Shown here: positions 35,992-44,718 of the stretch, in pieces
Layout of the letters: every line of letters begins with the position of its first letter
Numbering within the stretch: position 1 is the first letter of the stretch
Assembly: GCA_965202955.1 (NCBI GenBank)
Contig: OZ241871.1
Span: 62,001-126,000 of the forward strand
Reading direction: 5' to 3'
Source of the DNA: Bin5 sp034422415
Lineage (GTDB): Bacteria; Chloroflexota; Anaerolineae; Caldilineales; Caldilineaceae
DNA: 64,000 nucleotides
The notes under the pieces: generated by a model
What the model was told of the DNA's origin: nothing
The model's database searches: none
Seen by the model: only the letters and a program-made list of their open reading frames with translations
Program-made: the position numbers and the translations under genes

Positions 35992-36345
35992 GTGGCGAAA
36001 AAGCTGCTGACGGGAACACTCGAAGAACAGTGCAGTTTCCTCTACGAGCTCGCAGAGGAAAAAATGGCAAGCGGCAACTACACCGGCGCCGTCTATGCCC
36101 TGAAGGAGATCGTAAAGTACCGGCCCGAATACCAAGATGCGGCCCGTCTGCTGAAAGTCGCACGCGAGGAGAAGCGTAAACAGAGGAACCGGATCGTAAT
36201 CTCGCTGCTCGGCGCGGTCGTCGCCATCGGCATCGGTTCATCCATCGGGCTGCCCAATGACCTCTGGCTGTTCGGCATCGCATTCGCCGGCCTGCTGGTC
36301 GGTTATGGGGCCGCAAACCTGTTACCTGGGCAAGCCAACTCTTAG
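35992..36345 (+). CDS. Small helical-repeat protein with two C-terminal membrane segments
   Basis: I do not recognise a named family. With the GTG at 35992 as start (GGAG at 35977-35980), the product has 117 residues. Residues about 10-50 (FLYELAEEKMASGNYTGAVY, then ALKEIVKYRPEYQDAARLL) have the spacing of a tetratricopeptide-like helical hairpin. A Lys/Arg-rich stretch (REEKRKQRNR) follows, then two hydrophobic segments (VISLLGAVVAIGIGSSIG; LWLFGIAFAGLLVGYGAANL). It lies on the same strand between nuoK and nuoL, 40 nt after nuoK, so it should be cotranscribed. An assembly or docking role for the membrane arm is speculation. Confidence 0.65.
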   Translation: MAKKLLTGTLEEQCSFLYELAEEKMASGNYTGAVYALKEIVKYRPEYQDAARLLKVAREEKRKQRNRIVISLLGAVVAIGIGSSIGLPNDLWLFGIAFAGLLVGYGAANLLPGQANS

Positions 36346-36415
36346 GCTTAGGCCAACACGATTGACATGACTGCACAAAGCAGTCCGATTTCCGTTCATT
36401 CTTGAGGTCCACTCT

Positions 36416-38671
36416 ATGGAAGGTTTGTTCAGTGTCACCTGGGTCGTGCCGATTCCACCCTTTCTGGCATTCCTGGCGATCGTACTCTTTCTGAACAGAA
36501 ACAAACGCGGCAGCGCGCTGATTGCCATCGCCTCAGCCTTCATCAGTCTGGTGCTGGGATGGGGCATCGCCTTCGCCTCCTTCTTCCGCGACCACTTCGG
36601 CGATCACCCGGTCGACGAGGCGATCTACGCCATCCCGACCGGCAACACCGAGTTCGTCATCGGCTATGCGGTCGACCCTTCGAACGCGCTGATGCTCTTC
36701 ATGGTGCCGTTCCTGGTCCTGATGATCTTCATCTACTCGAGCGGCTACATGAGCTTCCCCGCGCACCTGCGGCCTGAGCAGTTTCCATCCGCACACGCCC
36801 AAGGCAAGGACCCGCGCTACAGCCGTTTCATGGCCTACATCTGTCTCTTCGCAACCGGGATGCTGGGCCTGGTCGTAGCCAACAATCTGCTGCAGTTCTT
36901 CGTTTTCTGGGAAATAATGGGCCTGTGCAGCTACCTGCTCATCGGCTTCTGGTACGAAAAGGCGACGGCCCGCGCCGCCGCGGTCAAGGCCTTCATCACG
37001 ACCCGCATCGGCGACGCGCTCCTGATGATCGGCCTGATCCTGCTCTACGTCCGCAGCGAACCGAGCAGCCTGCGCTTCAGCGAGCTCTTCACCGAGCACA
37101 ACCTGAACCAGCTCGCGCACTCGCTCGTCAACCTGCCGCTCTTCGGCGAGGTCCACTGGATCTCTCTTATCGGCGTTCTGATCTTCTGCGGCGCCATCGG
37201 CAAGAGCGCCCAGTTCCCGCTCCACATCTGGCTGCCCGACGCCATGGAAGGCCCCACGCCGGTCAGCGCCATGATCCACGCCGCCACAATGGTCTCCGCC
37301 GGCGTCTACCTGCTGGTGCGCATGTTCCCCATCTACGAGTTCTCCGGTGAAGTGTCGAGCGGCACGCTCCAATTTGTCGCCTTCATCGGCGCCTTCACCG
37401 CCCTGTTCGCAGCCACGATCGCGCTGGCCCAATGGGATGTCAAACGCGTACTCGCCTACTCGACCATCTCCCAACTCGGCTACATGGTGGCCGCCATCGG
37501 CATGGGCGCCTACGTCGCCGCGCTCTTCCACCTGCTCACACACGCATTTTTCAAAGCGCTCCTCTTCCTCGGCTCCGGCAGCGTGATCCACGGCGTCGAA
37601 CACGGCTTCCACCACGCCCACGAACACGCGCACGACGAACACGCCGAAGGCTATGACGAAGAAGATCATGCGAACGAGCGCCAAAGTGTGCGTATTGTGC
37701 GCCGCGCCGACGGCCTGCTGGACGCAGAGGACGCCCAGGACATGCGCAATATGGGCGGTCTTCTGCAGCGCATGCCGCGCACCGGCTGGACCTTTATCAT
37801 CGGCGGGCTCGCCCTCTCCGGCTTCCCGCTCGTCACCGCCGGCTTCTGGTCAAAAGATGAAATCCTGGCCTTCGCCTGGGACGGCAACCACCCATGGGTC
37901 TTCTGGACGCTTGCCCTGGCAGCCTTCCTCACCGCCTTCTACACAATGCGGCAGATCGGGCTGACCTTCCTCGGCAGGCCCCGCACGGAGGGAGCCTCCC
38001 ACGCGCCGGAAAGCGTCGCCAGCATGACGACGCCGCTGATCCTCATCAGCATATTCGCCATCGGCGCCGGCTGGTTCGGCATTCCCACGTCATTCCCTGT
38101 AATCGGTGCCATCGTAAACAACAACTGGATCGAGCACTTCCTCGAACCCTACATGAAACACATGCACCTGCATCCGCACCATCCGGCGTTCCATTTCGTC
38201 CCCCTCGCGGTCTCGCTGATCGTGGCCCTGGGCGGGCTCGGCGCCGGCTACCTCATTTATGGTAAGGGGTTGAAGGAAGGCCAGACCGACCCGGTCGCCC
38301 GGATCCTCGGCCCGATCTGGTGGATGTGGCACCGCAAGTACTGGATCGACGAAATATACAACGGCACGGTCGTCCTGGTTACGCTGTGGCTGAGCCGCTT
38401 CCTGGCGCTCTTCGACCGCGAGTGGATCATCGACTGGATCGTGAACGGGATCGGCCGGCTGGCGATCCGCTTCAGTGAGCTGACCTCGGCCTTCGATCGC
38501 TACGTCGTCGACGGCTTCGTCGACGGCGTCGGCTGGTTCTCCGACCAGGCCGGACGCATCGCCCGCATGTTGCAGGACGGCCGCGTGCAGACCTATCTGC
38601 TCTTCGGCATGTTGATCCTGGCAGTATGGCTCTTCCTGAACGTTTTACCAATGATCTTGACACTGGTCTAG
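36416..38671 (+). CDS. nuoL: NADH-quinone oxidoreductase subunit L (second cluster)
   Basis: A 751-residue antiporter-like subunit, about 110 residues longer than the first NuoL. Core motifs are intact: LLQFFVFWEIMGLCSYLLIG, KSAQFPLHIWLPDAMEGPTP and WDVKRVLAYSTISQLGYMVA. Between about residues 393 and 445 lies a hydrophilic insert very rich in His and acidic residues (GFHHAHEHAHDEHAEGYDEE). A second His-rich patch (MKHMHLHPHHPAFH) occurs near residue 580. Long C-terminal helices follow. The insert could bind metal, but it may be an unstructured loop. Confidence 0.94.
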   Translation: MEGLFSVTWVVPIPPFLAFLAIVLFLNRNKRGSALIAIASAFISLVLGWGIAFASFFRDHFGDHPVDEAIYAIPTGNTEFVIGYAVDPSNALMLFMVPFLVLMIFIYSSGYMSFPAHLRPEQFPSAHAQGKDPRYSRFMAYICLFATGMLGLVVANNLLQFFVFWEIMGLCSYLLIGFWYEKATARAAAVKAFITTRIGDALLMIGLILLYVRSEPSSLRFSELFTEHNLNQLAHSLVNLPLFGEVHWISLIGVLIFCGAIGKSAQFPLHIWLPDAMEGPTPVSAMIHAATMVSAGVYLLVRMFPIYEFSGEVSSGTLQFVAFIGAFTALFAATIALAQWDVKRVLAYSTISQLGYMVAAIGMGAYVAALFHLLTHAFFKALLFLGSGSVIHGVEHGFHHAHEHAHDEHAEGYDEEDHANERQSVRIVRRADGLLDAEDAQDMRNMGGLLQRMPRTGWTFIIGGLALSGFPLVTAGFWSKDEILAFAWDGNHPWVFWTLALAAFLTAFYTMRQIGLTFLGRPRTEGASHAPESVASMTTPLILISIFAIGAGWFGIPTSFPVIGAIVNNNWIEHFLEPYMKHMHLHPHHPAFHFVPLAVSLIVALGGLGAGYLIYGKGLKEGQTDPVARILGPIWWMWHRKYWIDEIYNGTVVLVTLWLSRFLALFDREWIIDWIVNGIGRLAIRFSELTSAFDRYVVDGFVDGVGWFSDQAGRIARMLQDGRVQTYLLFGMLILAVWLFLNVLPMILTLV

Positions 38672-38725
38672 GGAGTCTGCGACTCACCCTTTTGGTCACA
38701 AAGAACTCTGCTTGGAGACGGCTTC

Positions 38726-40324
38726 ATGGAATCACTTGAGTCAGTAATCCTGACGATAATACTCTTCTGGCCGCTGGTGGCAGCCCTGCTCGTCATCCTG
38801 TTTGGCCGCAATGACCGCCAGATCAAGATTTGGTCGATAAGAGCGAGTCTGCTCCCGCTCGGGCTCAGCATCTATCTGCTCTTCGCCTACAATACCGAAA
38901 TCGGCGGCATCCAGTTTGAGCAGATCTCCAGCTGGATACCCCAACTGAATGCAGGCTACCATCTCGGCGTTGACGGGCTGAGCGTTCCCCTGATCTTCCT
39001 CACCGCGCTCCTCAGCACCCTTAGCATCCTGTACAGCGCCGGCGTCATCAACACGCGCGTGAAGGAATACTTCTTCCTCATGCACCTGCTTGAGTTCAGC
39101 ATGCTCGGCGTCTTCTTGGCGTTGGACTATGTGCTGTTCTACGTCTTCTGGGAGATCAGCCTCGTGCCGATGTACTTCCTCATCGGCATCTGGGGCGGCG
39201 AGAATCGCGGCTACGCCGCAACCAAGTTCTTCATCTATACCCTGGTCGGCTCCGTCGCCATGCTGCTCGCAATCCTCGGCGTCTATTTCGCCACCGGCAC
39301 GTTCGACATCGTCGAGGCGGCCGCGGCCCAACCCTTCGCCGGCAACCTGACACTCGCAAGCCTGGCCTTCTGGGGCTTCTTCCTGGGCTTCGCCTTTAAG
39401 GTTCCCAGCTTCCCCTTCCACACCTGGCTACCCGACGCCCACACCGAGGCGCCGACGGCAGGCTCGGTAATCCTGGCCGGTGTCCTGCTGAAACTCGGCG
39501 CCTACGGCATGTTGCGTATCATGCTGCCCAGCTTCCCCGAGGCGTCGGTCTACTGGGCCACCTGGATCGTCGCGCTCGGCGCCATCGCCATCGTATACGG
39601 CGCCTTCGTCTGTGTCGCCCAAACCGACCTCAAACGGCTCATCGCCTATAGCTCGGTCAGCCACATGGGCTACGTCATGCTGGGGATCGGCGCTGCGGCC
39701 TCGATCATGACCCCGGACGCCCTGGCAAGCGCCGTCAACCGCTTCGGCCTCAGCACCGAGGCGCTACAGGACAGCGCGGCCATGGCGCTCAACGGCGCCG
39801 CGCTGCAGATGTTCAACCACGGCATCATCACGGGCGCGCTCTTCTTTCTCGTCGGCATCATCTACGAGCGCGCCCACTCACGCGACCTGGCCCGCTTCGG
39901 GGGGCTCGCAACCAAGACGCCCCACTTCTACGGCCTCATGCTGACAGCCGCTTTCGCCAGCCTGGGCCTGCCGGGCCTGGCCGGCTTCTGGGCGGAGCTG
40001 TTCACATTCCGCGGCGCCTTCGCCCTGATGCCCTACTGGGCCGCCTTCGGCACCATCGGCATCGTCATCACCGCCGTCTACATTCTCTACCGCATCATCC
40101 AGAACGTCTTCCTCGGCGAGTACGACGAAAACAAGCTGCCGCACTGGACGACCGTCACCGGTGAACACGCCGACGGCCCAACCGACATGGTCGCCTTCGA
40201 GAAGATAACGATGTGGCCGCTGATCGCGGCAATGTTCATCATCGGCATCTACCCGACGCCCTTGGTGGACTACTTTAATCAGTCAGCGCGCGAACTGCTG
40301 GCCTTTGTGCAAAACCTCGTCTGA
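38726..40324 (+). CDS. nuoM: NADH-quinone oxidoreductase subunit M (second cluster)
   Basis: A 532-residue antiporter-like subunit: YHLGVDGLSVPLIFLTALLS, LDYVLFYVFWEISLVPMYFL, KVPSFPFHTWLPDAHTEAPT and TDLKRLIAYSSVSHMGYVML. Compared with the first NuoM it has an extra loop of about 25 residues (around AASIMTPDALASAVNRFGLS) after the channel Lys helix. It has TTGGAGA upstream and lies 54 nt after nuoL. Confidence 0.95.
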   Translation: MESLESVILTIILFWPLVAALLVILFGRNDRQIKIWSIRASLLPLGLSIYLLFAYNTEIGGIQFEQISSWIPQLNAGYHLGVDGLSVPLIFLTALLSTLSILYSAGVINTRVKEYFFLMHLLEFSMLGVFLALDYVLFYVFWEISLVPMYFLIGIWGGENRGYAATKFFIYTLVGSVAMLLAILGVYFATGTFDIVEAAAAQPFAGNLTLASLAFWGFFLGFAFKVPSFPFHTWLPDAHTEAPTAGSVILAGVLLKLGAYGMLRIMLPSFPEASVYWATWIVALGAIAIVYGAFVCVAQTDLKRLIAYSSVSHMGYVMLGIGAAASIMTPDALASAVNRFGLSTEALQDSAAMALNGAALQMFNHGIITGALFFLVGIIYERAHSRDLARFGGLATKTPHFYGLMLTAAFASLGLPGLAGFWAELFTFRGAFALMPYWAAFGTIGIVITAVYILYRIIQNVFLGEYDENKLPHWTTVTGEHADGPTDMVAFEKITMWPLIAAMFIIGIYPTPLVDYFNQSARELLAFVQNLV

Positions 40325-40345
40325 TTCCTGAATGGAGAGCAACTG

Positions 40346-41869
40346 GTGGGCGACCTAGGTCTAATCGCACCCGAAATCATACTTCTGATCGGCGGCCTGT
40401 TCATCTTCTGTCTGGACCTGGCCTACGACCCCGGCGTCGGCAAGAAATCCGGTCTCAGTTACATGGCGCTGGCCGCCCTCTTCCTGGGCGCGGCCCTGGT
40501 TGCCGTCGTGCTGCAGCTGAACATCTCCGAAATCTCCGAGGCCACTCCGGAACCGGTGCCGAAGGTCGCATTCTCGATGATGACAATCGACAACTTCGGC
40601 AGCTTCATCAAGGTCACCGTCTTCGCCGGTATGATCCTGACCGCCATCGCCGGCGGCCGCTACATGAACCACCGCTCCGGCAACCAGGGCGAATTCTGGA
40701 CCTTCTTCCTCATGGTCAGCCTGGCGATGAGCATCGCCGCCAGCGCCAACAACCTGGTCCTGGTTTACCTCGCCATCGAGTTCCTGTCGATCACCAGCTA
40801 CATGCTGGCCGGTTTCCTGCGCGACAACCGCCGCAGCAACGAGGCCGGCCTCAAGTACTTCCTCTACGGGTCGATCGCCTCGGCCGTGATGCTCTACGGC
40901 ATCAGCCTGCTCTACGGCGCAACCGGCTCCCTCTACATTCACGACATCGCCGCCGCCTTCGGCGAGATCATGGGCGATTCGTCCGAGGTGAGCGGACTGG
41001 CCTTCGCCGCCCTGCCGGCGATGCTGCTGGTGCTGGCCGGGCTGGGATTCAAGGCGAGCCTGGCACCCTTCTACCAATGGGCGCCCGACACCTACGACGG
41101 CTCCCCAACCCCGGTCGCCACCTACCTGTCCACCGCTTCGAAAGCCGCGGCCTTCGCTGTCCTGGCCCGCTTCTTCGTCGTCGGCATGGCCTCCTTCGAG
41201 GTCAACTGGGTGCCCGTCCTGGCCGCCTTCAGCATCATCACCATGACCATGGGCAACCTAGCCGCCCTGCGCCAGAGCAGCGTCAAGCGCATGCTGGCCT
41301 ACAGCTCGGTCGCACAGGCCGGTTACATCCTCATGGGGCTCGTGGCGGTAACGTCGGCTTCGCCCAGCGCGATGGACGGCCTCAACGGCGTGCTGCTCTA
41401 TCTCTTCGCCTACCTGTTTACCAACGTCGGCGCCTTCCTGGTCGTGATGGCGCTGGAAGAGACGGTCGACAGCACCCACATCAACGCCTACCGCGGCCTG
41501 ATCAAGCGCGCGCCGTGGCTGGCCGTGATGTTTACCGTCTTTCTGCTCAGCCTGACCGGCATACCCGCGACAGGCGGCTTCCTCGGCAAGGCCTTCGTAT
41601 TCGGCGCGGCCATACAGCGCCAGTACTTCTGGCTGGCCGCTATAGGCATGATCAACGCCGGCATTGCCGCCTTCTACTATCTGAGGGTCGTTCGGGCGAT
41701 GTTCTTCACAGAAGAAGAGGAGGAGGACCAGCCGCTCGACGTGCCGATGGCGCTGCAGACCAGCCTCCTCGTCTGCGCGGTCGCCACCATCTGGATCGGC
41801 GTCTACCCCAGCCCCGTGATCGACTGGGTCAGCAACGCTTCCGTTCAGCTGCTCTCGGTTGTCCCCTAG
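40346..41869 (+). CDS. nuoN: NADH-quinone oxidoreductase subunit N (second cluster)
   Basis: A 507-residue antiporter-like subunit starting at GTG 40346, 9 nt after GGAGAG. Core segments are NNLVLVYLAIEFLSITSYML, FLRDNRRSNEAGLKYFLYGS, GLGFKASLAPFYQWAPDTYD and RQSSVKRMLAYSSVAQAGYI. It closes the second cluster and converges with the aldo/keto reductase stop 4 nt further on. No terminator is evident there. Confidence 0.95.
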   Translation: MGDLGLIAPEIILLIGGLFIFCLDLAYDPGVGKKSGLSYMALAALFLGAALVAVVLQLNISEISEATPEPVPKVAFSMMTIDNFGSFIKVTVFAGMILTAIAGGRYMNHRSGNQGEFWTFFLMVSLAMSIAASANNLVLVYLAIEFLSITSYMLAGFLRDNRRSNEAGLKYFLYGSIASAVMLYGISLLYGATGSLYIHDIAAAFGEIMGDSSEVSGLAFAALPAMLLVLAGLGFKASLAPFYQWAPDTYDGSPTPVATYLSTASKAAAFAVLARFFVVGMASFEVNWVPVLAAFSIITMTMGNLAALRQSSVKRMLAYSSVAQAGYILMGLVAVTSASPSAMDGLNGVLLYLFAYLFTNVGAFLVVMALEETVDSTHINAYRGLIKRAPWLAVMFTVFLLSLTGIPATGGFLGKAFVFGAAIQRQYFWLAAIGMINAGIAAFYYLRVVRAMFFTEEEEEDQPLDVPMALQTSLLVCAVATIWIGVYPSPVIDWVSNASVQLLSVVP

Positions 41870-41873
41870 GCGC

Positions 41874-42896
41874 TCAGGGCGTGGGCGCATCCTCCTGAAG
41901 TAGCCCCTCGGACTTAAGCGTACGCCAGAGCTCCGCCGGGATCGGCTCCTGCAGCAGGCCGTAATTGGTCTGCACGTGGGCCGCTTCGAGCGCGCCCGGA
42001 ATTATGGCCGCCACAATCGGATTTGCCAGCAAGAACTGGAGTGCGGCACAGGGGAGCCGCGTCCCGTGCTGCCGGCAGACCTCTTCGATGCGGTCCGTCT
42101 TGTCCATCAGCTCCTGCGATGCCGGCGCGTAGAAGTAGCGGGCCCCCGGCACCGCCCCCGTAGCCAGAATCCCGGAGGCGAAGACCGCGCCGATGATGAC
42201 GCTGATTCCGCGCTCCTCGCAAAGCGGGAACTCCTCGGCAAGCATCGCCTGCGTCAGTAGATTGTACCCGTACGCGACCAGGAAGAAGTCCAGATCCACC
42301 AAGTCAAGAAAACGGGGGATCATCCCCAACTCATTGATGCCCGCGCCGACGCCCTTGACCAGCCCGTAACGGCGCAGTTCTTCGAGCGCGCGCCACCCGC
42401 TGGTGAAAAGCTGGTTGAGATAGGCGTTGACCCGAGCCTCGGTCTCATAAAAGTAGAAATCTAGGTCGTGGATAACAAGCAGATCGATCGACGGCAGACT
42501 GAGCCTGTGCAAGCTGTCTTCGTAAGAGCGCATAATGCCGTCGTAGCTGTAATCGACGGTGAAGTCGAATGGGAGGGCGCCGACGAAATCGTCGCTCTCG
42601 AAGCAGTTGGGGTCGCGCGCCGCCTTGAAGACCCGCCCGACTTTGGTCGAGAGCACGAACTCGTTGCGCGGCTGCTGGCGCAGGAAGTGGCCGACCCGGT
42701 GCTCACTCTTGCCGTTGCCGTAGAACGGTGACGTGTCATAGTAACGCACACCCACATCCCAGGCAGCCTGCAGGACGCCCTGCGCCTCCTCCTCGCTGAG
42801 CGCTACGAAGAGGTCGCCGAGCGGCGCCGTGCCCAACCCGAACTCGGTCACCGAACTGCCCGTGCTGCCGATCTCTCTTTGCGGAATGCTGGCCAT
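41874..42896 (-). CDS. Aldo/keto reductase
   Basis: An NAD(P)H-dependent oxidoreductase of the AKR superfamily (TIM barrel). The catalytic Asp and Tyr are in GVRYYDTSPFYGNGKSEHRV, with the Lys in FVLSTKVGR and His in LLVIHDLD. The layout (EIGSTGSSVTEFGLGTAPLG start; ANPIVAAIIPGALEAAHVQ end) resembles the D-threo-aldose/L-fucose dehydrogenase branch, so the substrate is probably a sugar or other small aldehyde; this is not certain. AGGAGGAG lies 7 nt before the ATG. It stands alone, divergent from the methyltransferase gene, with about 200 nt between them that holds only weak promoter-like sequence. Confidence 0.9.
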   Translation of the reverse strand: MASIPQREIGSTGSSVTEFGLGTAPLGDLFVALSEEEAQGVLQAAWDVGVRYYDTSPFYGNGKSEHRVGHFLRQQPRNEFVLSTKVGRVFKAARDPNCFESDDFVGALPFDFTVDYSYDGIMRSYEDSLHRLSLPSIDLLVIHDLDFYFYETEARVNAYLNQLFTSGWRALEELRRYGLVKGVGAGINELGMIPRFLDLVDLDFFLVAYGYNLLTQAMLAEEFPLCEERGISVIIGAVFASGILATGAVPGARYFYAPASQELMDKTDRIEEVCRQHGTRLPCAALQFLLANPIVAAIIPGALEAAHVQTNYGLLQEPIPAELWRTLKSEGLLQEDAPTP

Positions 42897-43102
42897 CGGA
42901 TCTCCTCCTGGCGGAATTGGAAATATGTCAGTGCCGCGATTTCTGCCAATTGATTGAATTCAGCGCTTGCAATATGTTACTATAAAAGCAACTCCTGATA
43001 CCATTCCAGGCAAAGGAGACCATCGGCACGACGCGCCAGAGCCGAACCAACACACAGGGGCGCAGGAGCAGTCGGGCTGCTAAGTCAAGGAGAGCTGGCA
43101 TC

Positions 43103-44029
43103 ATGTCGACTTCGAGCAACTCATCCCGCAACCGTTCTAAGAGTTCCAGCACGACCGCTGTCCTGGTGGCGACAATACGGGCCGTCCACCTGCGCTTTCA
43201 CGAGACCAAAATCTTCGAAGACGATTACGCGCTGCACATGCTGCCCCCGTTCTGGCATGCCGTCGCCTCCTACAGATTTATGAAATGGCTCGTCGGCGAC
43301 GTGATTCTGGGCGTTTACCGCCCGGTCTACCCGGCGGTCGTCCTTCGTGCCCGCTACACCGAAGACCAGCTCTTGGAGGCGATAGAAAAAGGCGTCAACC
43401 AGTATGTGATTCTCGGCGCGGGATTTGATACCTTTACCCTGCGCCACAAGGACCTGGCCGACAAGCTGCAGGTCTTCGAGGTCGACCACCCTGCCACCCA
43501 GGAAGTCAAGCGGCAGCGCATTTTGAAGGCCAACGAGGACATTCCTTCCAACCTTACATTTGTGCCGGTCGACTTCGAGAATGACCGGCTCGACGAGGAG
43601 CTGTCGAAAGCCGGCTTCGATTCACAGACGCCGGCCTTCTTCTCCTGGCTGGGCGTCACCTACTACCTCACACAGGAAGCCATCCGCGATACCCTCGAAC
43701 GAGTTGCAGCCCTGTCCGCGCCCGGCACCCGCCTCGTCTTCGACTTCAAAATCGCAAAGCACATGATGTCCGCCGAATGGAGAACACTGTCCGAAAAGAT
43801 GGAGGGCTTCGTTGCCCGCAGAGGCGAACCGATGTTGACAGACTTCACACCCCAGTCTCTGAGCGATCTGTTGACGAGATATGGCTACCAGGAGGTCGAG
43901 ATGATGCCGCCCGAAGAGCAGCAGAACCGCTATCTGGGCGAAAGCAGCGATCTCGAGCCGGCGGAGTTTTTCCACTTCGCACAGTTCGAGGTGGCGCCGC
44001 CGGCGGACACTGAGGAGAACGAGGAGTGA
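43103..44029 (+). CDS. Class I SAM-dependent methyltransferase, LCMT/PPM-like family
   Basis: A 308-residue protein with the motif YVILGAGFDTFTLR (SAM binding) followed by VFEVDHPATQEVKRQRI. This pair typifies the leucine carboxyl methyltransferase-like family (TIGR00027 group), whose bacterial members mostly have unknown substrates. FFSWLGVTYYLTQEAIRDTL is the usual motif IV/V region. The N-terminus is Ser/Asn-rich (STSSNSSRNRSKSSSTT), the tail acidic. Its stop overlaps the next gene's GTG by 4 nt (GTGA), so the two are translationally coupled. Confidence 0.87.
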   Translation: MSTSSNSSRNRSKSSSTTAVLVATIRAVHLRFHETKIFEDDYALHMLPPFWHAVASYRFMKWLVGDVILGVYRPVYPAVVLRARYTEDQLLEAIEKGVNQYVILGAGFDTFTLRHKDLADKLQVFEVDHPATQEVKRQRILKANEDIPSNLTFVPVDFENDRLDEELSKAGFDSQTPAFFSWLGVTYYLTQEAIRDTLERVAALSAPGTRLVFDFKIAKHMMSAEWRTLSEKMEGFVARRGEPMLTDFTPQSLSDLLTRYGYQEVEMMPPEEQQNRYLGESSDLEPAEFFHFAQFEVAPPADTEENEE

Positions 44030-44676
44030 CCGCTGCCACCAATCCGCAGGAAGCCCGCGGCGACGATTGGCTGCTCGACAAACCCCAGATCCGCCGTTTC
44101 ATCGACGCCGTGAACGAAGCGCGCTCCCGGGAAGCAGATGCGCACCGGATCGTGGCCGAAATCCGCCCCCACTTTGTCGAGTTGCTCTCAGACCCGGACT
44201 GGCTTCCGCCGAAGTTTCAGCGGCCCTCCGAAGAGAGTGGCATGGGAGGCGGAATCGGCATGTGGCTCCTCTATCGCGCCGGCGACGGCGGCCTCGCCTT
44301 TTCCGCCCTGGTCGTGCCCCCCGGCGCGCAGACGCCCGTACACGATCACCTGGCCTGGGGGCTGGTGGGGCTGTACAAAGGCGAGCAGGAGGAGGAGGTC
44401 TTCACGCGACGCGATGACGGACGCGACGAATCGCACGCCAAACTGGCGCTGGCCCTTCGACAGATGCTGCGGCCGGGCGACTTCTACGAGCTGCTCCCCG
44501 AAAACGACATCCACCGCGTCCGCACCACCAGCGCCGAAACTTCAGTCTCGCTCCATCTGCTTGGAAATGACAACGGCTGCATCTGGCGCCATCGCTTCGA
44601 CCCGGAGACCGATTCGGCGCAACCCTTCCGTTCCGGCTGGCTGAACGTAGATTGCCGCGACGAGGAAAACGGTTAA
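44026..44676 (+). CDS. Cupin-fold metal-dependent enzyme, cysteine-dioxygenase-like
   Basis: The 216-residue product has a cupin core: VVPPGAQTPVHDHLAWGLVG (first His pair), YKGEQEEEVF (Glu), and ENDIHRVRTTSAETSVSLHL (third His). This arrangement matches the predicted metal-dependent enzymes of the cysteine dioxygenase superfamily (COG5553 group). By family it would bind one Fe(II) with three histidines and oxidise a thiol or similar small substrate; the actual substrate is unknown. It starts with GTG inside the methyltransferase stop, suggesting linked function. An HpcH aldolase follows after 42 nt. Confidence 0.75.
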   Translation: MTAATNPQEARGDDWLLDKPQIRRFIDAVNEARSREADAHRIVAEIRPHFVELLSDPDWLPPKFQRPSEESGMGGGIGMWLLYRAGDGGLAFSALVVPPGAQTPVHDHLAWGLVGLYKGEQEEEVFTRRDDGRDESHAKLALALRQMLRPGDFYELLPENDIHRVRTTSAETSVSLHLLGNDNGCIWRHRFDPETDSAQPFRSGWLNVDCRDEENG

Positions 44677-44718
44677 CGGAAAACTGCGCGGCATCCGCCG
44701 CCCCACCGGAGAGAAAAC

